Part shown: piece after piece, positions 19,263 through 29,011 of the stretch
How positions within the stretch are numbered: the first letter of the stretch is position 1
Layout of the letters: the number at the start of each line of letters is the position of its first letter
DNA from: Bacteroidales bacterium
GTDB lineage: Bacteria > Bacteroidota > Bacteroidia > Bacteroidales > JAIOZK01
Reading direction: 5' to 3'
NCBI GenBank assembly: GCA_021738625.1
Contig: JAIPBS010000002.1
Span: forward strand, 147,225 to 211,224
DNA: 64,000 nucleotides
The notes under the pieces: model-generated
What the model was told of the DNA's origin: nothing
The model's database searches: none
The model's input: the letters and a program-made list of their open reading frames with translations, nothing else
Translations under genes and position numbers: made by a program

Positions 19263-21299
19263 TTAATAAATGACCGTAACGGTTCCCTGCCTCTGCAAAA
19301 CCTGGTCTTCCCTGTTGCGAAAGTTGATCAGGTAAATATATACGCCCATTGGTACATAGCTGCCGTTGGATTTTCCATCCCATCCTTCTCCGGGATCATG
19401 GGTTTCGAATATCATTTTTCCCCAGCGATCATAAATTCTGAGCGAGAATCCATCGGGTTCAATGAATTTTACAAGGGGCTTAAATTTGTTGTTAAGTCCT
19501 TTGGGTGCAAAAGCATTTGGTGCGATCACATCGGCTTCCTGCCTGGCAACGGCCATATTCGAACGTACGCTGTCGGCGAAGGGGTAAGTTGAACCTGTTG
19601 CTTCAATCGCTTCAACAAAATAAGTTTGGATCATGGTCAGCTCATCTCCTGAAATATTATCCTGATAAGTCGTTGTCCCTGAACCTACACTTCCGATTAA
19701 CATGGGTCCGGCAAGCATTTCATTCAACCTGTAAACATCATAATGACCGACGGTTCCATCCCATCCTTCATAGGCATTCCAGTTGAGACGGTTGGTGTTT
19801 TCATCAGGGCTTGTTACATTAAGCAGGATTGTTCTTGACATATTGGAACTCAGACTGGGTTTTCCACAACTGTCGAGTACATTTATCCTGTAATAATAAC
19901 TTACATTGCCGGTTTGGGCGGAAAGGTCGATCCATTTGATATTAGCATTGTCGGATGGCTGAACGGTATCGATCAGGTCATAAGGACCGCCAGGACTATC
20001 CGAGCGAAATACCAGGAAACCGGCAACCGGTGCCAGGCTGTCGGTGTAAAAAGAAAGCAATACTTCCTGGCTGGTTGTTACGCTGGCTTTCCTGAGGTAG
20101 ATGAAATCGGGCAGATTGGGATAATATGTTTCAATTGATTGAATGCAGGAAGAAGAACTCATATCCGCATTGTAAGCTCTGATGAAATAGCTGTAATTAG
20201 CCGGTGACTCCAGGTTTTGATGCAAATAGGCAGATTGGTCTGGTGGAATGGTTTCGAGCAATTCAAAGCTGCTTCCATTTTTACTCATGTATATCTTGTA
20301 TCCGCTCAATGCCGGTATCATATTGATATATGGGGTCCATGAGATCAGGCTGCTCGAATCACAGGGATTGAATTCAACGGGATGAAGCAGGATCGTGCGC
20401 AATGAGTCGTTCAGGTTTTCCGGACCGATCCCTCTTCCGCTTACGTTGCCGCAGCTGTCGAAGGCGGCGATGCTGTATGATTGGTTCTCCAGGCAGCCGT
20501 TTGCCGTACTGTCCTTGTAGCTGGTGTTCTCCAGGCCGAACACCGTATCGAATGCAGGCCAGATATTTGTTTTTCTGTAGATAATGTATCCTACAGTGCC
20601 CGAATCTTTGCTCATATCCCAGCCGAGAAGTGCGTTTCCGTTGTTGACGAGGCTTACCGAATCGAGTATCGGTTCGGAGGGCGGGGTCAGATCCTGCAAC
20701 CAGGTGCCTGAAATATTGGAAACGGAAAAACAACCCAGGTTGTTCTCAATTTCAATTTTATAATTGATTGAGTCCGGGCAAACCTGTATGGTGTCGATGT
20801 AAACGGTATTCTTGCCTTCATAGAGCAGCACCCAGTTTTTATAAGAATATTTCCTGTAAAGTTTGTGCTGCCCTATACTGGAAGGAAGGGTGGGATCGTG
20901 TTGCAGGTTCCAGTCCAGTCGTGCGATGCTGTTGTTGAATTGCGGCTGTAACCTTAATTTGATTGCGGCTAAGGTATCGGAAAAAACTTCCACACCAGAA
21001 GTATTATTGGCTTTGATGAAGTAATAGTTGTTTTCGACTGCCGGGTTTGAATTTTGATGTACATATTCTCCCATATTTGCCTGATCGATATGAGCGATCA
21101 GGCTGAACCCGTTTGTTGGCGAATTGGAGTGATACACATCATATCCCGTGAACTCTCCGGCCCCGGTCGGCAACACCCAGGTGAGGCGTATGCTGTCGTT
21201 GTTTTCAACGCTTACACAACGCAGATAATGATCGGTTTGGGCGGAGGCAGCAAAAACCGTCAGCATGATCAGAATTGCAATATGTATGTTCTTCTTCAA
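19263..21299 (-). CDS. Secreted fibronectin-like protein with T9SS type B (gliding motility) sorting domain
   Basis: A 678-residue secreted protein: signal peptide (MKKNIHIAILIMLTVFAASAQ), about five to six fibronectin type III-like modules with the repeated pattern of RLTW/LSW-type strands and YYFIKANN/YYYRINV closing strands, and a C-terminal type B sorting domain (about 590-678). The sorting domain includes FAPKGLNNKFKP, FSLRIYDRWGKMIFET and GWDGKSNG, and ends PMGVYIYLINF. Type B domains, found in SprB-like adhesins, send proteins through the T9SS. The gene starts 7 bp after the second M16 peptidase gene, so it is probably in the same operon, although a functional link is not obvious. Confidence 0.85.
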   Translation of the reverse strand: MKKNIHIAILIMLTVFAASAQTDHYLRCVSVENNDSIRLTWVLPTGAGEFTGYDVYHSNSPTNGFSLIAHIDQANMGEYVHQNSNPAVENNYYFIKANNTSGVEVFSDTLAAIKLRLQPQFNNSIARLDWNLQHDPTLPSSIGQHKLYRKYSYKNWVLLYEGKNTVYIDTIQVCPDSINYKIEIENNLGCFSVSNISGTWLQDLTPPSEPILDSVSLVNNGNALLGWDMSKDSGTVGYIIYRKTNIWPAFDTVFGLENTSYKDSTANGCLENQSYSIAAFDSCGNVSGRGIGPENLNDSLRTILLHPVEFNPCDSSSLISWTPYINMIPALSGYKIYMSKNGSSFELLETIPPDQSAYLHQNLESPANYSYFIRAYNADMSSSSCIQSIETYYPNLPDFIYLRKASVTTSQEVLLSFYTDSLAPVAGFLVFRSDSPGGPYDLIDTVQPSDNANIKWIDLSAQTGNVSYYYRINVLDSCGKPSLSSNMSRTILLNVTSPDENTNRLNWNAYEGWDGTVGHYDVYRLNEMLAGPMLIGSVGSGTTTYQDNISGDELTMIQTYFVEAIEATGSTYPFADSVRSNMAVARQEADVIAPNAFAPKGLNNKFKPLVKFIEPDGFSLRIYDRWGKMIFETHDPGEGWDGKSNGSYVPMGVYIYLINFRNREDQVLQRQGTVTVIY

Positions 21300-21306
21300 C
21301 TTTTTA

Positions 21307-22584
21307 TCATTGACCGGCCACCAGTTCCGACAGGCTGTCGGGCTGCATATATTTCCCGGCCAGCTCTTTTAATTCGACTGCCGTGGTGGTGTTAATGGTG
21401 TCGATCAAATTATTTATATATTCAAAATTATATCCATAGGTGATCAGGCTTTTAAAATTCTCAGCCAGTCCGACCGGGCCGTCCAGGCTGTGAATGATGT
21501 TTCCGATCAGGAAATTCTTAACTTTAAACAGCTCTTCTTCAGAAATGTTTTCATTGCAAAGTTTTTCAACTTCCCGATATATTTCATCCAGTGCATTATT
21601 CCGCACATTCGAGCCAACCTCGGTGGCAATGAAAAAGTAACCTGCCTGTTGTAAAGATATTAAACCTGCGCCAATTCCATAGGTATAACCCTTATCTTCC
21701 CGTATGTTGTTCATCAACCTGGATCCGAAATAACCGCCCAGGGCTGTGGTTAATATCTTCATTTTGATATAATCGGGATGCTTTTTATTGAACAAGGGTT
21801 TACCGATCCTAATAGCCGATTGCAACGCATTTTCCTGTTCGATGAACTTTTTGTTAGCTTGATATGTAAAATGATCTATCCTGGTAACCGGTTCGTTTAA
21901 ATTGTTTTCTTTATTGATGCCGATATGCTTATCAATCAACTCAGGGATGTGATCTTCAATTTTTCCGCTGATGATAAGCACAGCATTCGCCGGATTATAG
22001 AATGTTTCATAAAAGGTTTTTAAATCATTCAGAATGATGCTGTCATAATTTTCTTCCCTTGTCAGGCTTCCATACGGATGGCCGTTAAAGATCAGGGGGA
22101 AGAAATGCCTGCGGGCAAGGTGTTTTACCTTACGGTTGTTGATCAGAAAGTTTTGCTTGTGTTTTCTTTTCAGAATATTCCACTCGGATTCGGGAAAAAC
22201 AGGCCTGAAAATGATTTCAGAAAAAACCGGAAGTACTTTTTCCAGATGTTTATTTAAACTAAGCAGGGTTAAGCCGGCTTTATCTTTTTCGCAATTGGCC
22301 AGAAACTGCGCGCCGTAGAAATCGAATTTTTCAGCAATCCGGTATGCATCGTAGCCGGCAGTTCCTTCCGACAGCATTTTACTGGTGAGCAGGGCTTGTA
22401 GTGGCCTGGACTGGAAGTATGTTCCGGCATTGAATAAAAGGTCAATTTTAACGATATCCTGCTTGCCTGCATTTATGAACCAGGCGGGTATGCCATTTTT
22501 GAGCTTAATAAAATCCGGGTTTTCCAGTTTTAGCTTTTCAACCTGTTTGATCTGTGGCGCTTTCGTTCTGTCTGTTGCGTTCAT
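21307..22584 (-). CDS. M16 peptidase family protein, catalytically inactive subunit
   Basis: A 425-residue M16 (pitrilysin/insulinase) fold protein that lacks the zinc motif HxxEH: the corresponding region reads ALLTSKMLSEG. Both M16 halves are present (N domain about 20-220; C domain about 225-420 with AIRIGKPLFNKKHPDY and GSRLMNNIREDKGYTYGIG, the conserved R/Y substrate-binding region of the inactive half). It therefore resembles the alpha-type partner of a heterodimeric M16B protease. Its start overlaps the stop of the active gene (TAATG), so the two are co-translated. Confidence 0.88.
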   Translation of the reverse strand: MNATDRTKAPQIKQVEKLKLENPDFIKLKNGIPAWFINAGKQDIVKIDLLFNAGTYFQSRPLQALLTSKMLSEGTAGYDAYRIAEKFDFYGAQFLANCEKDKAGLTLLSLNKHLEKVLPVFSEIIFRPVFPESEWNILKRKHKQNFLINNRKVKHLARRHFFPLIFNGHPYGSLTREENYDSIILNDLKTFYETFYNPANAVLIISGKIEDHIPELIDKHIGINKENNLNEPVTRIDHFTYQANKKFIEQENALQSAIRIGKPLFNKKHPDYIKMKILTTALGGYFGSRLMNNIREDKGYTYGIGAGLISLQQAGYFFIATEVGSNVRNNALDEIYREVEKLCNENISEEELFKVKNFLIGNIIHSLDGPVGLAENFKSLITYGYNFEYINNLIDTINTTTAVELKELAGKYMQPDSLSELVAGQ

Positions 22585-23834
22585 TATGAATTCTGGATTT
22601 TGGCTTGGTAATTCAATATCGAGCAGTTGGCCGGGCGGAAAAGTTCTGAAGCAACCTTTTGGATTTGTTCTTTGGTGACCTTTCTGTATTGTTCCGCTTG
22701 CTTGTTGATCTGGCCGGCATCGCCAAGGACTTCAAAAAATGCCAGATTCACAGCGCGGCTCAACACGTCCATTTCCGCATATTCCAGTGCAGCTTCAACC
22801 TTGTTTTTAACTTTTTGCAGCTCAGTTGGGTCGACCGGTGTTTCGCTGATTTCTTTCAGTTGCCTGAAAACAGCTGCTTTGGCTTTTTCCGGATCGGTAT
22901 CAACCGATATTTTTCCGGTTACAATAAACAACCCTTCATCCATTTCACCTGTGATATAAGCATCTATATTGCTGAAGAGTTGTTGTTCTTTCACGAGTTT
23001 TTGATACAGGCGGGATGAATTCCCGTTGGAAAGGATATCCGAAATCAGGTCGGTGGTATAATAATCAGGACTATGCCTGTCGCACATATGAAATGCCAGA
23101 TAAAGGGCATTGGCCGGTACATCGCGTTGCACAGTTTTTTCTCTTTGCCGGGTTTGCACAGGTTCTTTTGGCAGTTTTCTCACAATGGCTTCGTTTTGAT
23201 TTTGTATGCTGCCAAACCATTTTTCTGCCAGTTGCATCACCTCACCCGGGTTGATGTTTCCGGCCACCACCACAACAGCATTATTAGGGTTGTAGTATTT
23301 TCTATAGAATGTTTTTACATCTTCCATGCTGGCTTCCTGTACATGTTTTATTTCCTTACCTATGGTTGGCCATCGGTAGGGATGTGTTATATAGGCCAGG
23401 GGCCTTAGCAGAAGCCAGGCGTCACCATAAGGCTGGTTTAGGTATACTTGTCTGAACTCCTCGCTTACAACATTTCGCTGAACCTCCAGGCTTTTGGGAT
23501 TAAAGGCCAGTTGATTCATCCGGTCCGATTCGATCCAAAAGGCCGTTTCAAGATTCTGGTGTGGGAGGCTGCAATAATAGTTGGTGACGTCGCTGTTGGT
23601 GAAAGCGTTGTTCTCTCCGCCAACCCGCTCAAGAGGCTCATCATATTTGGCCACATTTTCAGATCCGCCAAACATGAGGTGTTCGAAAAGATGGGCAAAT
23701 CCTGTTCGCTCAGGATACTCGTCTCGCGAGCCAACATCATACATTACATTCAAAACGGTTAGCGGGGTTGTTTTATCCTGATGGATAAGAACCCGCAGGC
23801 CATTGTCGAGAACAGCTCTTTCAAAATTAATCAT
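22584..23834 (-). CDS. M16 zinc metallopeptidase, active subunit
   Basis: A 416-residue M16B peptidase with the inverted zinc motif HLFEH at residues 48-52 and the downstream glutamate in NAFTNSDVTNYYCSLP context. No signal peptide is evident, so it is probably cytoplasmic or membrane-associated, although some homologues act on periplasmic peptides. It pairs with the inactive paralogue encoded immediately downstream, whose start overlaps its stop. The substrate is unknown; related pairs clear transit-like or signal-type peptides. Confidence 0.9.
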   Translation of the reverse strand: MINFERAVLDNGLRVLIHQDKTTPLTVLNVMYDVGSRDEYPERTGFAHLFEHLMFGGSENVAKYDEPLERVGGENNAFTNSDVTNYYCSLPHQNLETAFWIESDRMNQLAFNPKSLEVQRNVVSEEFRQVYLNQPYGDAWLLLRPLAYITHPYRWPTIGKEIKHVQEASMEDVKTFYRKYYNPNNAVVVVAGNINPGEVMQLAEKWFGSIQNQNEAIVRKLPKEPVQTRQREKTVQRDVPANALYLAFHMCDRHSPDYYTTDLISDILSNGNSSRLYQKLVKEQQLFSNIDAYITGEMDEGLFIVTGKISVDTDPEKAKAAVFRQLKEISETPVDPTELQKVKNKVEAALEYAEMDVLSRAVNLAFFEVLGDAGQINKQAEQYRKVTKEQIQKVASELFRPANCSILNYQAKIQNS

Positions 23835-23897
23835 ATCCTTTTGACTGTTTGGTGTTAAAACTGATAAGAGACGGTTTTATTTTACCCAATGAAAATG

Positions 23898-23905
23898 CAA
23901 AATTA
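23898..23905 (-). promoter_or_regulatory. Candidate -7 box for the M16 operon (TAATTTTG on the minus strand)
   Basis: CAAAATTA on the plus strand is TAATTTTG on the minus strand, matching TAnnTTTG, 64 bp upstream of the M16 start. It sits 4 bp from the divergent glyA box, so the two core promoters overlap. Confidence 0.35.
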
Positions 23906-23909
23906 ATCG

Positions 23910-23917
23910 TAAATTTG
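23910..23917 (+). promoter_or_regulatory. Candidate -7 box TAAATTTG for glyA
   Basis: TAAATTTG matches the Bacteroidetes consensus exactly and lies 60 bp upstream of the glyA ATG. Confidence 0.45.
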
Positions 23918-23977
23918 CAAAACATGCTGTTAGCGAACAAAAGCACCTGCAAGTAATTCATAAAAACTTTATAGAAT

Positions 23978-25258
23978 ATGGAACGCGATAAACTGGTTTT
24001 TGAAATTATTGAAAAGGAAAAACAACGTCAACTGGATGGCCTGGAATTAATTGCCTCAGAGAATTTTGTTAGCCAACAGGTTCTTGAATCCATGGGCTCG
24101 GTTATGACAAACAAATATGCGGAAGGTTATCCGGGCAAGCGATATTACGGCGGTTGTCAGTTTGTGGATGAAACCGAGCAACTGGCCATCGACCGGGCCA
24201 AAGAGCTATTCAACGCAGTTTGGGCGAATGTTCAGCCGCATTCGGGAGCTCAGGCCAACATGGCTGTTTTTCTTGCCTGCCTTAAACCAGGTGATATTTT
24301 TATGGGAATGGACCTTTCTCATGGCGGCCATCTTTCGCATGGTTCCCCGGTGAACTCCTCAGGTATACTTTATAATCAGGTTGCTTATAAAGTTAAAAAG
24401 GACACCGGCGAGATCGATTATGAAGATATGGAAGAAACCGCCTTGCGCGAAAAGCCCAAACTAATTATTGCCGGTGCTTCGGCTTACTCAAGAGACTGGG
24501 ATTACAAACGCATGCGTCAGATCGCTGATAAAATAGATGCCATACTGATGGCCGATATTGCCCACCCGGCCGGTTTGATCGCCAAAGGATTGCTTAACGA
24601 TCCCCTGCCGCATTGCCATGTAGTGACTACCACCACGCATAAAACCCTTCGCGGCCCAAGAGGTGGTATGATCCTGGTCGGAGAGGATTTTGACAACCCC
24701 TGGGGCAAGAAAACCCTGAAAGGAAAAGTGAAAAGTTTCACCCAGGTGCTCGACTCGGCCTTGTTTCCGGGTACACAGGGAGGACCACTGGAACATGTGA
24801 TCGCATCCAAGGCGGTTGCTTTTGGTGAGGCACTTACGCATGGTTACAAAGACTATGTGAAACAGGTGAAGAAAAACGCAGAGGTTATGGCCAAGGCATT
24901 TGTTGATAAGGGATACCATGTGATCTCGGGAGGTACCGACAACCACTTGATGCTGATTGACCTCAGGAGCAAATTCCCGGAGATCAGCGGAAGAAAAGTT
25001 GAAAACAAACTGGTACTTGCCGACATTACCGCAAACAAAAATATGGTTCCTTTTGACGACCGTTCGCCATTTGCCACCTCAGGTCTTCGTATAGGAACAC
25101 CTGCGGTCACAACCCGCGGCATGAAAGAAGAACATATGCCATTGATCGTTGATATGATAGATGAAGTGATCAATAACATTGAAAATGAAGACCTCATCGC
25201 CAAGGTTAAAATAAGGGTGAATGAACTGATGAAGGAGTTCCCGATGTTTGCATGGTAA
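23978..25258 (+). CDS. glyA: Serine hydroxymethyltransferase
   Basis: SHMT interconverts serine plus tetrahydrofolate with glycine plus 5,10-methylene-THF, the main source of one-carbon units. The 426-residue protein has the family hallmarks: [29 protein letters not shown] and the PLP-binding lysine K222 in [14 protein letters not shown]. The length is normal. Monocistronic, divergent from the M16 operon and closed by a strong A/T-rich terminator. Confidence 0.97.
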   Translation: MERDKLVFEIIEKEKQRQLDGLELIASENFVSQQVLESMGSVMTNKYAEGYPGKRYYGGCQFVDETEQLAIDRAKELFNAVWANVQPHSGAQANMAVFLACLKPGDIFMGMDLSHGGHLSHGSPVNSSGILYNQVAYKVKKDTGEIDYEDMEETALREKPKLIIAGASAYSRDWDYKRMRQIADKIDAILMADIAHPAGLIAKGLLNDPLPHCHVVTTTTHKTLRGPRGGMILVGEDFDNPWGKKTLKGKVKSFTQVLDSALFPGTQGGPLEHVIASKAVAFGEALTHGYKDYVKQVKKNAEVMAKAFVDKGYHVISGGTDNHLMLIDLRSKFPEISGRKVENKLVLADITANKNMVPFDDRSPFATSGLRIGTPAVTTRGMKEEHMPLIVDMIDEVINNIENEDLIAKVKIRVNELMKEFPMFAW

Positions 25259-25303
25259 TATTTTTTTTCAATTATTTTACAAAAAAAATAATTGAAAAAA
25301 ATA
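25259..25303. terminator. Bidirectional A/T-rich terminator between glyA and the ERCC4 nuclease gene
   Basis: A near-perfect hairpin: tattttttttcaattatttt pairs with aaaataattgaaaaaaata with one bulge. T-runs flank it on both strands, so it can end both convergent genes. Confidence 0.8.
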
Positions 25304-25305
25304 TG

Positions 25306-25953
25306 TTAGGGTTCGAATGGTTGATGGAGGAAGTCATGGATTTTTTGGGCTTTGGTTTTGCCGATCCCTCTTATTTTTTGGAGGGATTTGCAATCTGCAA
25401 AAAGCACTTTCTCTATCGTTCTAAATTCTTTTAATAAATCATAGGAAAGTTTTTTACTGATGCCGGGAAGTCCCTGAACGAAAAACAATTGATGGCTATG
25501 TAAACGTTTTGGTTTGGTGCCTTTTGTGAGTAACCTGTTATGGATTCTTTCCTCATGTTGAACTATTTTAACAATCGTATTTGCCGTTTCGCATGCAGTT
25601 GCTGTATAGTAAACGGGAATTTGCCAGCAAGAGGTGATTGAAAGCAAAGCGCCTTTCACTGCGGTTTTGCTTATCATAGAAGTGGTTCGCAAAGGATTGC
25701 CTTCAATGATCATCAATACCGGCAATGACTGATTTTTAAGCTTTTTGCATTGTCCGAATAGCACTTGGGTTTTAAGTGATTGGATCAAATCAACAGCTGT
25801 TTTTCTTTCCACCAATACTTTATGGGGAATAAGGTAATCTCCCGCATTAAGATTTTTAAAACCAATGTTCGATAATTTATCTTTCAGAATTTCAGGTATG
25901 CCTGATGCCCTTTCGCGGTAATCAATGATCATTTCCGGCGTAGGAGGTTTCAT
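25306..25953 (-). CDS. ERCC4 (XPF/MUS81-like) nuclease domain protein with C-terminal helix-hairpin-helix
   Basis: A 215-residue protein. Residues 8-130 form an ERCC4-type nuclease domain with the expected acidic/basic catalytic pattern: DYRE at 11-14, then NAGDYLIP and VERKTAVDLIQSL, equivalent to the GDxxxERKxxxD signature of XPF-family structure-specific endonucleases. Residues 150-210 contain two helix-hairpin-helix motifs (GLPGISKKLSYDLL and IRGIGKTKAQKI). In eukaryotes and archaea, this architecture cuts branched DNA at ss/ds junctions. Bacterial members are scattered and little studied. It is monocistronic and convergent with glyA. A role in DNA repair or recombination is inference. 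Confidence 0.8.
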   Translation of the reverse strand: MKPPTPEMIIDYRERASGIPEILKDKLSNIGFKNLNAGDYLIPHKVLVERKTAVDLIQSLKTQVLFGQCKKLKNQSLPVLMIIEGNPLRTTSMISKTAVKGALLSITSCWQIPVYYTATACETANTIVKIVQHEERIHNRLLTKGTKPKRLHSHQLFFVQGLPGISKKLSYDLLKEFRTIEKVLFADCKSLQKIRGIGKTKAQKIHDFLHQPFEP

Positions 25954-26245
25954 TTGATAAGATTTTGATTGGTTTAAATTTATGAAAAATAATACAACTA
26001 TCCCGATCTGTTAGACTCAGTATAAAGAGCTTCTTGATCATTCGTACATTATTGCTTTTTCGTCTCAAAATGAAATAAACTGTTGATATGATAATTTTTT
26101 TCCGGATAGATTAATATACAAACCCATTGGGGTTTTTTAAGGAAGTCACTCTACTTAACACAAACTTAACCAACATTTAACATTCATATAAGCCGCAAAT
26201 TCCCCTATGCTGTATTTTCGTTGATTGAATTGTATGCTGTTGTTT
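25954..26245. other. Intergenic gap, no gene recognised
   Basis: This A/T-rich stretch between the ERCC4 gene and the copy B repeat shows no plausible ORF on either strand. It probably contains the promoter of the ERCC4 gene near 25960-26010, but no exact TAnnTTTG match was seen on the minus strand. Confidence 0.4.
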
Positions 26246-26347
26246 TATACTGAATCTTATAAAAATGCAAAACATTTTTCTATTAGATTCAGTTATACCG
26301 ATTGGAGTATGAGGTCAATCATTGCAAACCTGTTCCGAATCGGTATA
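26246..26347 (+). repeat. 102-bp double-hairpin dispersed repeat, copy B
   Basis: Same unit as at 40427 and 55137, and as at 7937 in reverse. The first hairpin and the outer stem ATACCGATT/AATCGGTAT are intact, but the inner stem of the second hairpin is degraded (gGAGTATg against CCTGTTCC). It ends 31 bp upstream of sixA, with TATCTTTA (one mismatch to the -7 consensus) at 26359. Confidence 0.85.
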
Positions 26348-26378
26348 TAATTTATAACTATCTTTATAAAAAGCTGCT

Positions 26379-26888
26379 ATGAAAACTTTGTATATCGTAC
26401 GCCACGCCAAATCCTCCTGGGATTATCCCGACCTGACGGACCATGACAGGCCCTTGCTTGAAAAAGGCAAGAAGCGAACAAAGAAGATCATCGATTTTAT
26501 CCTCGACAAAAGTATACAAGTGGATTATATCATATCTTCCTCGGCAGTGCGTGCTCTCGAAACAGCGAAGTTTCTTGCGCGCGCAATGAGATATCCGGTT
26601 GAAGATATCAAAGTTGATCCGCAGGTTTATCATGCTGATGCGGAAAAACTGAAAGACCAATTTTTTGATTTAAGCGATAAGTACAATTCGGTAATGTTGT
26701 TCGGGCATAATCCTGCCTTTACGAATTTTGCAAATTTTTTCCTGGAAGAAAAAATCGATTGGTTGCCAACATCCGGTATTGTCTGCATTGATTTTGAAAC
26801 GGAAAAATGGGATCAGATTTTTATTGCCGTTTCGCATACGAAGTTCATTATCACCCCCAAAATGCTTAAGGCGTCCGAGAACGTATAA
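26379..26888 (+). CDS. sixA: SixA-type phosphohistidine phosphatase
   Basis: A 169-residue histidine-phosphatase-superfamily protein with the RHG-type motif YIVRHAKSSW (catalytic H9), RALETAKFLARA and the second catalytic histidine in VMLFGHNPAF. SixA removes phosphate from phosphohistidine in phosphotransfer proteins; in Bacteroidota these small enzymes are often next to ppk. Here the gene is 41 bp upstream of ppk1 in the same orientation, which suggests co-transcription and a link to polyphosphate metabolism. The exact substrate is not certain. Confidence 0.85.
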   Translation: MKTLYIVRHAKSSWDYPDLTDHDRPLLEKGKKRTKKIIDFILDKSIQVDYIISSSAVRALETAKFLARAMRYPVEDIKVDPQVYHADAEKLKDQFFDLSDKYNSVMLFGHNPAFTNFANFFLEEKIDWLPTSGIVCIDFETEKWDQIFIAVSHTKFIITPKMLKASENV

Positions 26889-26929
26889 ATTTTATATCTT
26901 GTGCATTAATATTTATAATCTTTTATCCT

Positions 26930-29005
26930 ATGGCAAAAGACACATCTGATTTTGTAAATCGGGAGATCAGCTGGTTATATTTTAATGAAAGAGTTTTGCA
27001 GGAAGCCTATGATGATGGTAACCCCCTGATTGAACGGATCAAGTTTCTGGGTATTTATTCTAATAATCGGGATGAGTTTTTCAGGGTTCGTGTGGCCACC
27101 ATGAAACGCATGTTGAAAATCCACAGAAAGCAAAACCTTTCAGGTCAAAAATATAATGATGTTTTGAGCCAGATACATGCCATTGTTTCGATGCAGGAAG
27201 AAAAGTTTAACCAGACTTACGAAGTGTTAAAGGAAGAACTTGCCAAAAACAATATATTCATTGTAAATGAAGAACAGCTTAATCAATCACAAGGTGAATT
27301 TGTCAATTCATATTATCACGATAAAATCAGACCTCACCTGTTTCCACTCATGCTCAACAGCATCAAAGATCTTTCTTCCATACAGGATGCTTCCATTTAC
27401 CTGGCTGTAAGTATGGAAAGCAGCAAAGACACCGAAAAAGCGGATTATGCACTTATCCAGTTGCCTACCAATGCGGTTTCCCGTTTTTTACAGTTGCCTG
27501 ATGAGGGAGAAAAGAAATTTATCATTTTGCTTGATGATGTGATCCGCTATTGTTTGCATGATATGTTCGGGGTATATGGATTTGATAGACTAAACGCATA
27601 TACAATTAAGTTCACCCGCGACTCAGAGCTTGACATCGACAATGATGTTTCAAAGAGCTTTGTGGAATTGATGAGCGAAAGTGTGAAACAACGAAAACGG
27701 GGAGAACCTGTCCGTTTTGTTTATGATGATGCGGTTCCCGAAAAATTGCTCAAAAAGCTTTTAAAGCGATTTAATATCAGCAAGAATGATACCTTGAGAG
27801 CGGGGGGACGTTACCACAACTTTAAAGATTTTATGGGCTTTCCGAGAATCGGCTCAGGCAAGCTTGTTTACCCGCCTTCCCCTCCCTTACCACATCCCGA
27901 ATTGAAAGGCGAAAGAAGCTATTTCGATATTCTGAAAGAAAAAGACATCATGTTGCATTATCCATACCAGTCTTTTCAGGATTTGATTGATTTTTTGCGT
28001 GAAGCTTCCATCGACCCGCAGGTGCGTTCCATCAAGATGACCTTTTACAGAGCCGCCCGGCATTCCCAGGCCATGAACGCCCTGATCAATGCGGCCAGAA
28101 ACGGTAAATATGTTACTGTGTTCATGGAAATTCAGGCCAGGTTCGATGAGGAAGCCAATATCTATTGGACCGAACGACTGCAGGAAGAAGGCATCAAGGT
28201 TCTGCCCACCATTCCGGGTTATAAGGTTCATTCAAAAATGATTTTAATCAGAAGGAGGGAAGAAGGCATCAATCATTTTTATGCCAATATTTCAACGGGC
28301 AATTTCAACGAGTCCACTGCCAAAGTATATGCAGATGACAGCTTGCTTACTTCACATCCCGAAATATGTGCCGATCTTTATAAAATATTTGATTTGATTG
28401 AGGCCAAGATCATTCAACCAAAATTCAATCAGCTGATCGTAGCCCCATATTATATCAGGGATTTCTTTATACAAATGCTGGACAATGAAATTCAGGCAGC
28501 AGAACAAGGGAAAGAAGCATGGGTTATTCTGAAGATGAACAGCCTGGTGGATAAAAAAACAGCCCGGAAACTATATGCCGCCAGTCAGGCAGGTGTAAAG
28601 ATCAAATTGATTGTGCGCGGCATTTGCGTTATTTTTCCGGGTGTACCGGGCCTGAGCGAAAACATCGATGCCATAAGCATTGTGGACAAATTCCTCGAGC
28701 ATTCCCGTGTATATATCTTTAACAACAATGGCGACAACAAATATTACATTGCTTCAGCCGACTGGATGCAACGCAATTTTGATCACCGGGTGGAGATCCT
28801 TTGTCCTGTTCTGGATAAAAATATCAAACAGGAATTGATGGACATGATGCAGATCCAGCTGCGCGACAACTGCAAGGCCCGCCTGTTGGGTCCGGATAAC
28901 TTGAATCAATACCGGAAAACCGATAACCCACAGAAGCACAGGTCTCAGTTTGAGATTTATGATTATTTTAAGGAGAAGCTGGGAAAAAATCAGCAGGTAG
29001 AATAA
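26930..29005 (+). CDS. ppk1: Polyphosphate kinase 1
   Basis: PPK1 reversibly makes long-chain polyphosphate from ATP at the membrane. The 691-residue protein has the four-domain PPK1 architecture: N-terminal SWLYFNERVLQEA, head domain, and the C1/C2 phospholipase-D-like catalytic domains. The autophosphorylated histidine is H434 in YKVHSKMILI, close to E. coli H435. STGNFNESTAKVYAD and ASADWMQRNFDHRVEI are also intact. It is coupled to sixA upstream. A CHAD protein (57.8 kb), a polyphosphate-binding family, is also encoded in the window. Confidence 0.95.
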   Translation: MAKDTSDFVNREISWLYFNERVLQEAYDDGNPLIERIKFLGIYSNNRDEFFRVRVATMKRMLKIHRKQNLSGQKYNDVLSQIHAIVSMQEEKFNQTYEVLKEELAKNNIFIVNEEQLNQSQGEFVNSYYHDKIRPHLFPLMLNSIKDLSSIQDASIYLAVSMESSKDTEKADYALIQLPTNAVSRFLQLPDEGEKKFIILLDDVIRYCLHDMFGVYGFDRLNAYTIKFTRDSELDIDNDVSKSFVELMSESVKQRKRGEPVRFVYDDAVPEKLLKKLLKRFNISKNDTLRAGGRYHNFKDFMGFPRIGSGKLVYPPSPPLPHPELKGERSYFDILKEKDIMLHYPYQSFQDLIDFLREASIDPQVRSIKMTFYRAARHSQAMNALINAARNGKYVTVFMEIQARFDEEANIYWTERLQEEGIKVLPTIPGYKVHSKMILIRRREEGINHFYANISTGNFNESTAKVYADDSLLTSHPEICADLYKIFDLIEAKIIQPKFNQLIVAPYYIRDFFIQMLDNEIQAAEQGKEAWVILKMNSLVDKKTARKLYAASQAGVKIKLIVRGICVIFPGVPGLSENIDAISIVDKFLEHSRVYIFNNNGDNKYYIASADWMQRNFDHRVEILCPVLDKNIKQELMDMMQIQLRDNCKARLLGPDNLNQYRKTDNPQKHRSQFEIYDYFKEKLGKNQQVE

Positions 29006-29011
29006 AAGCTT

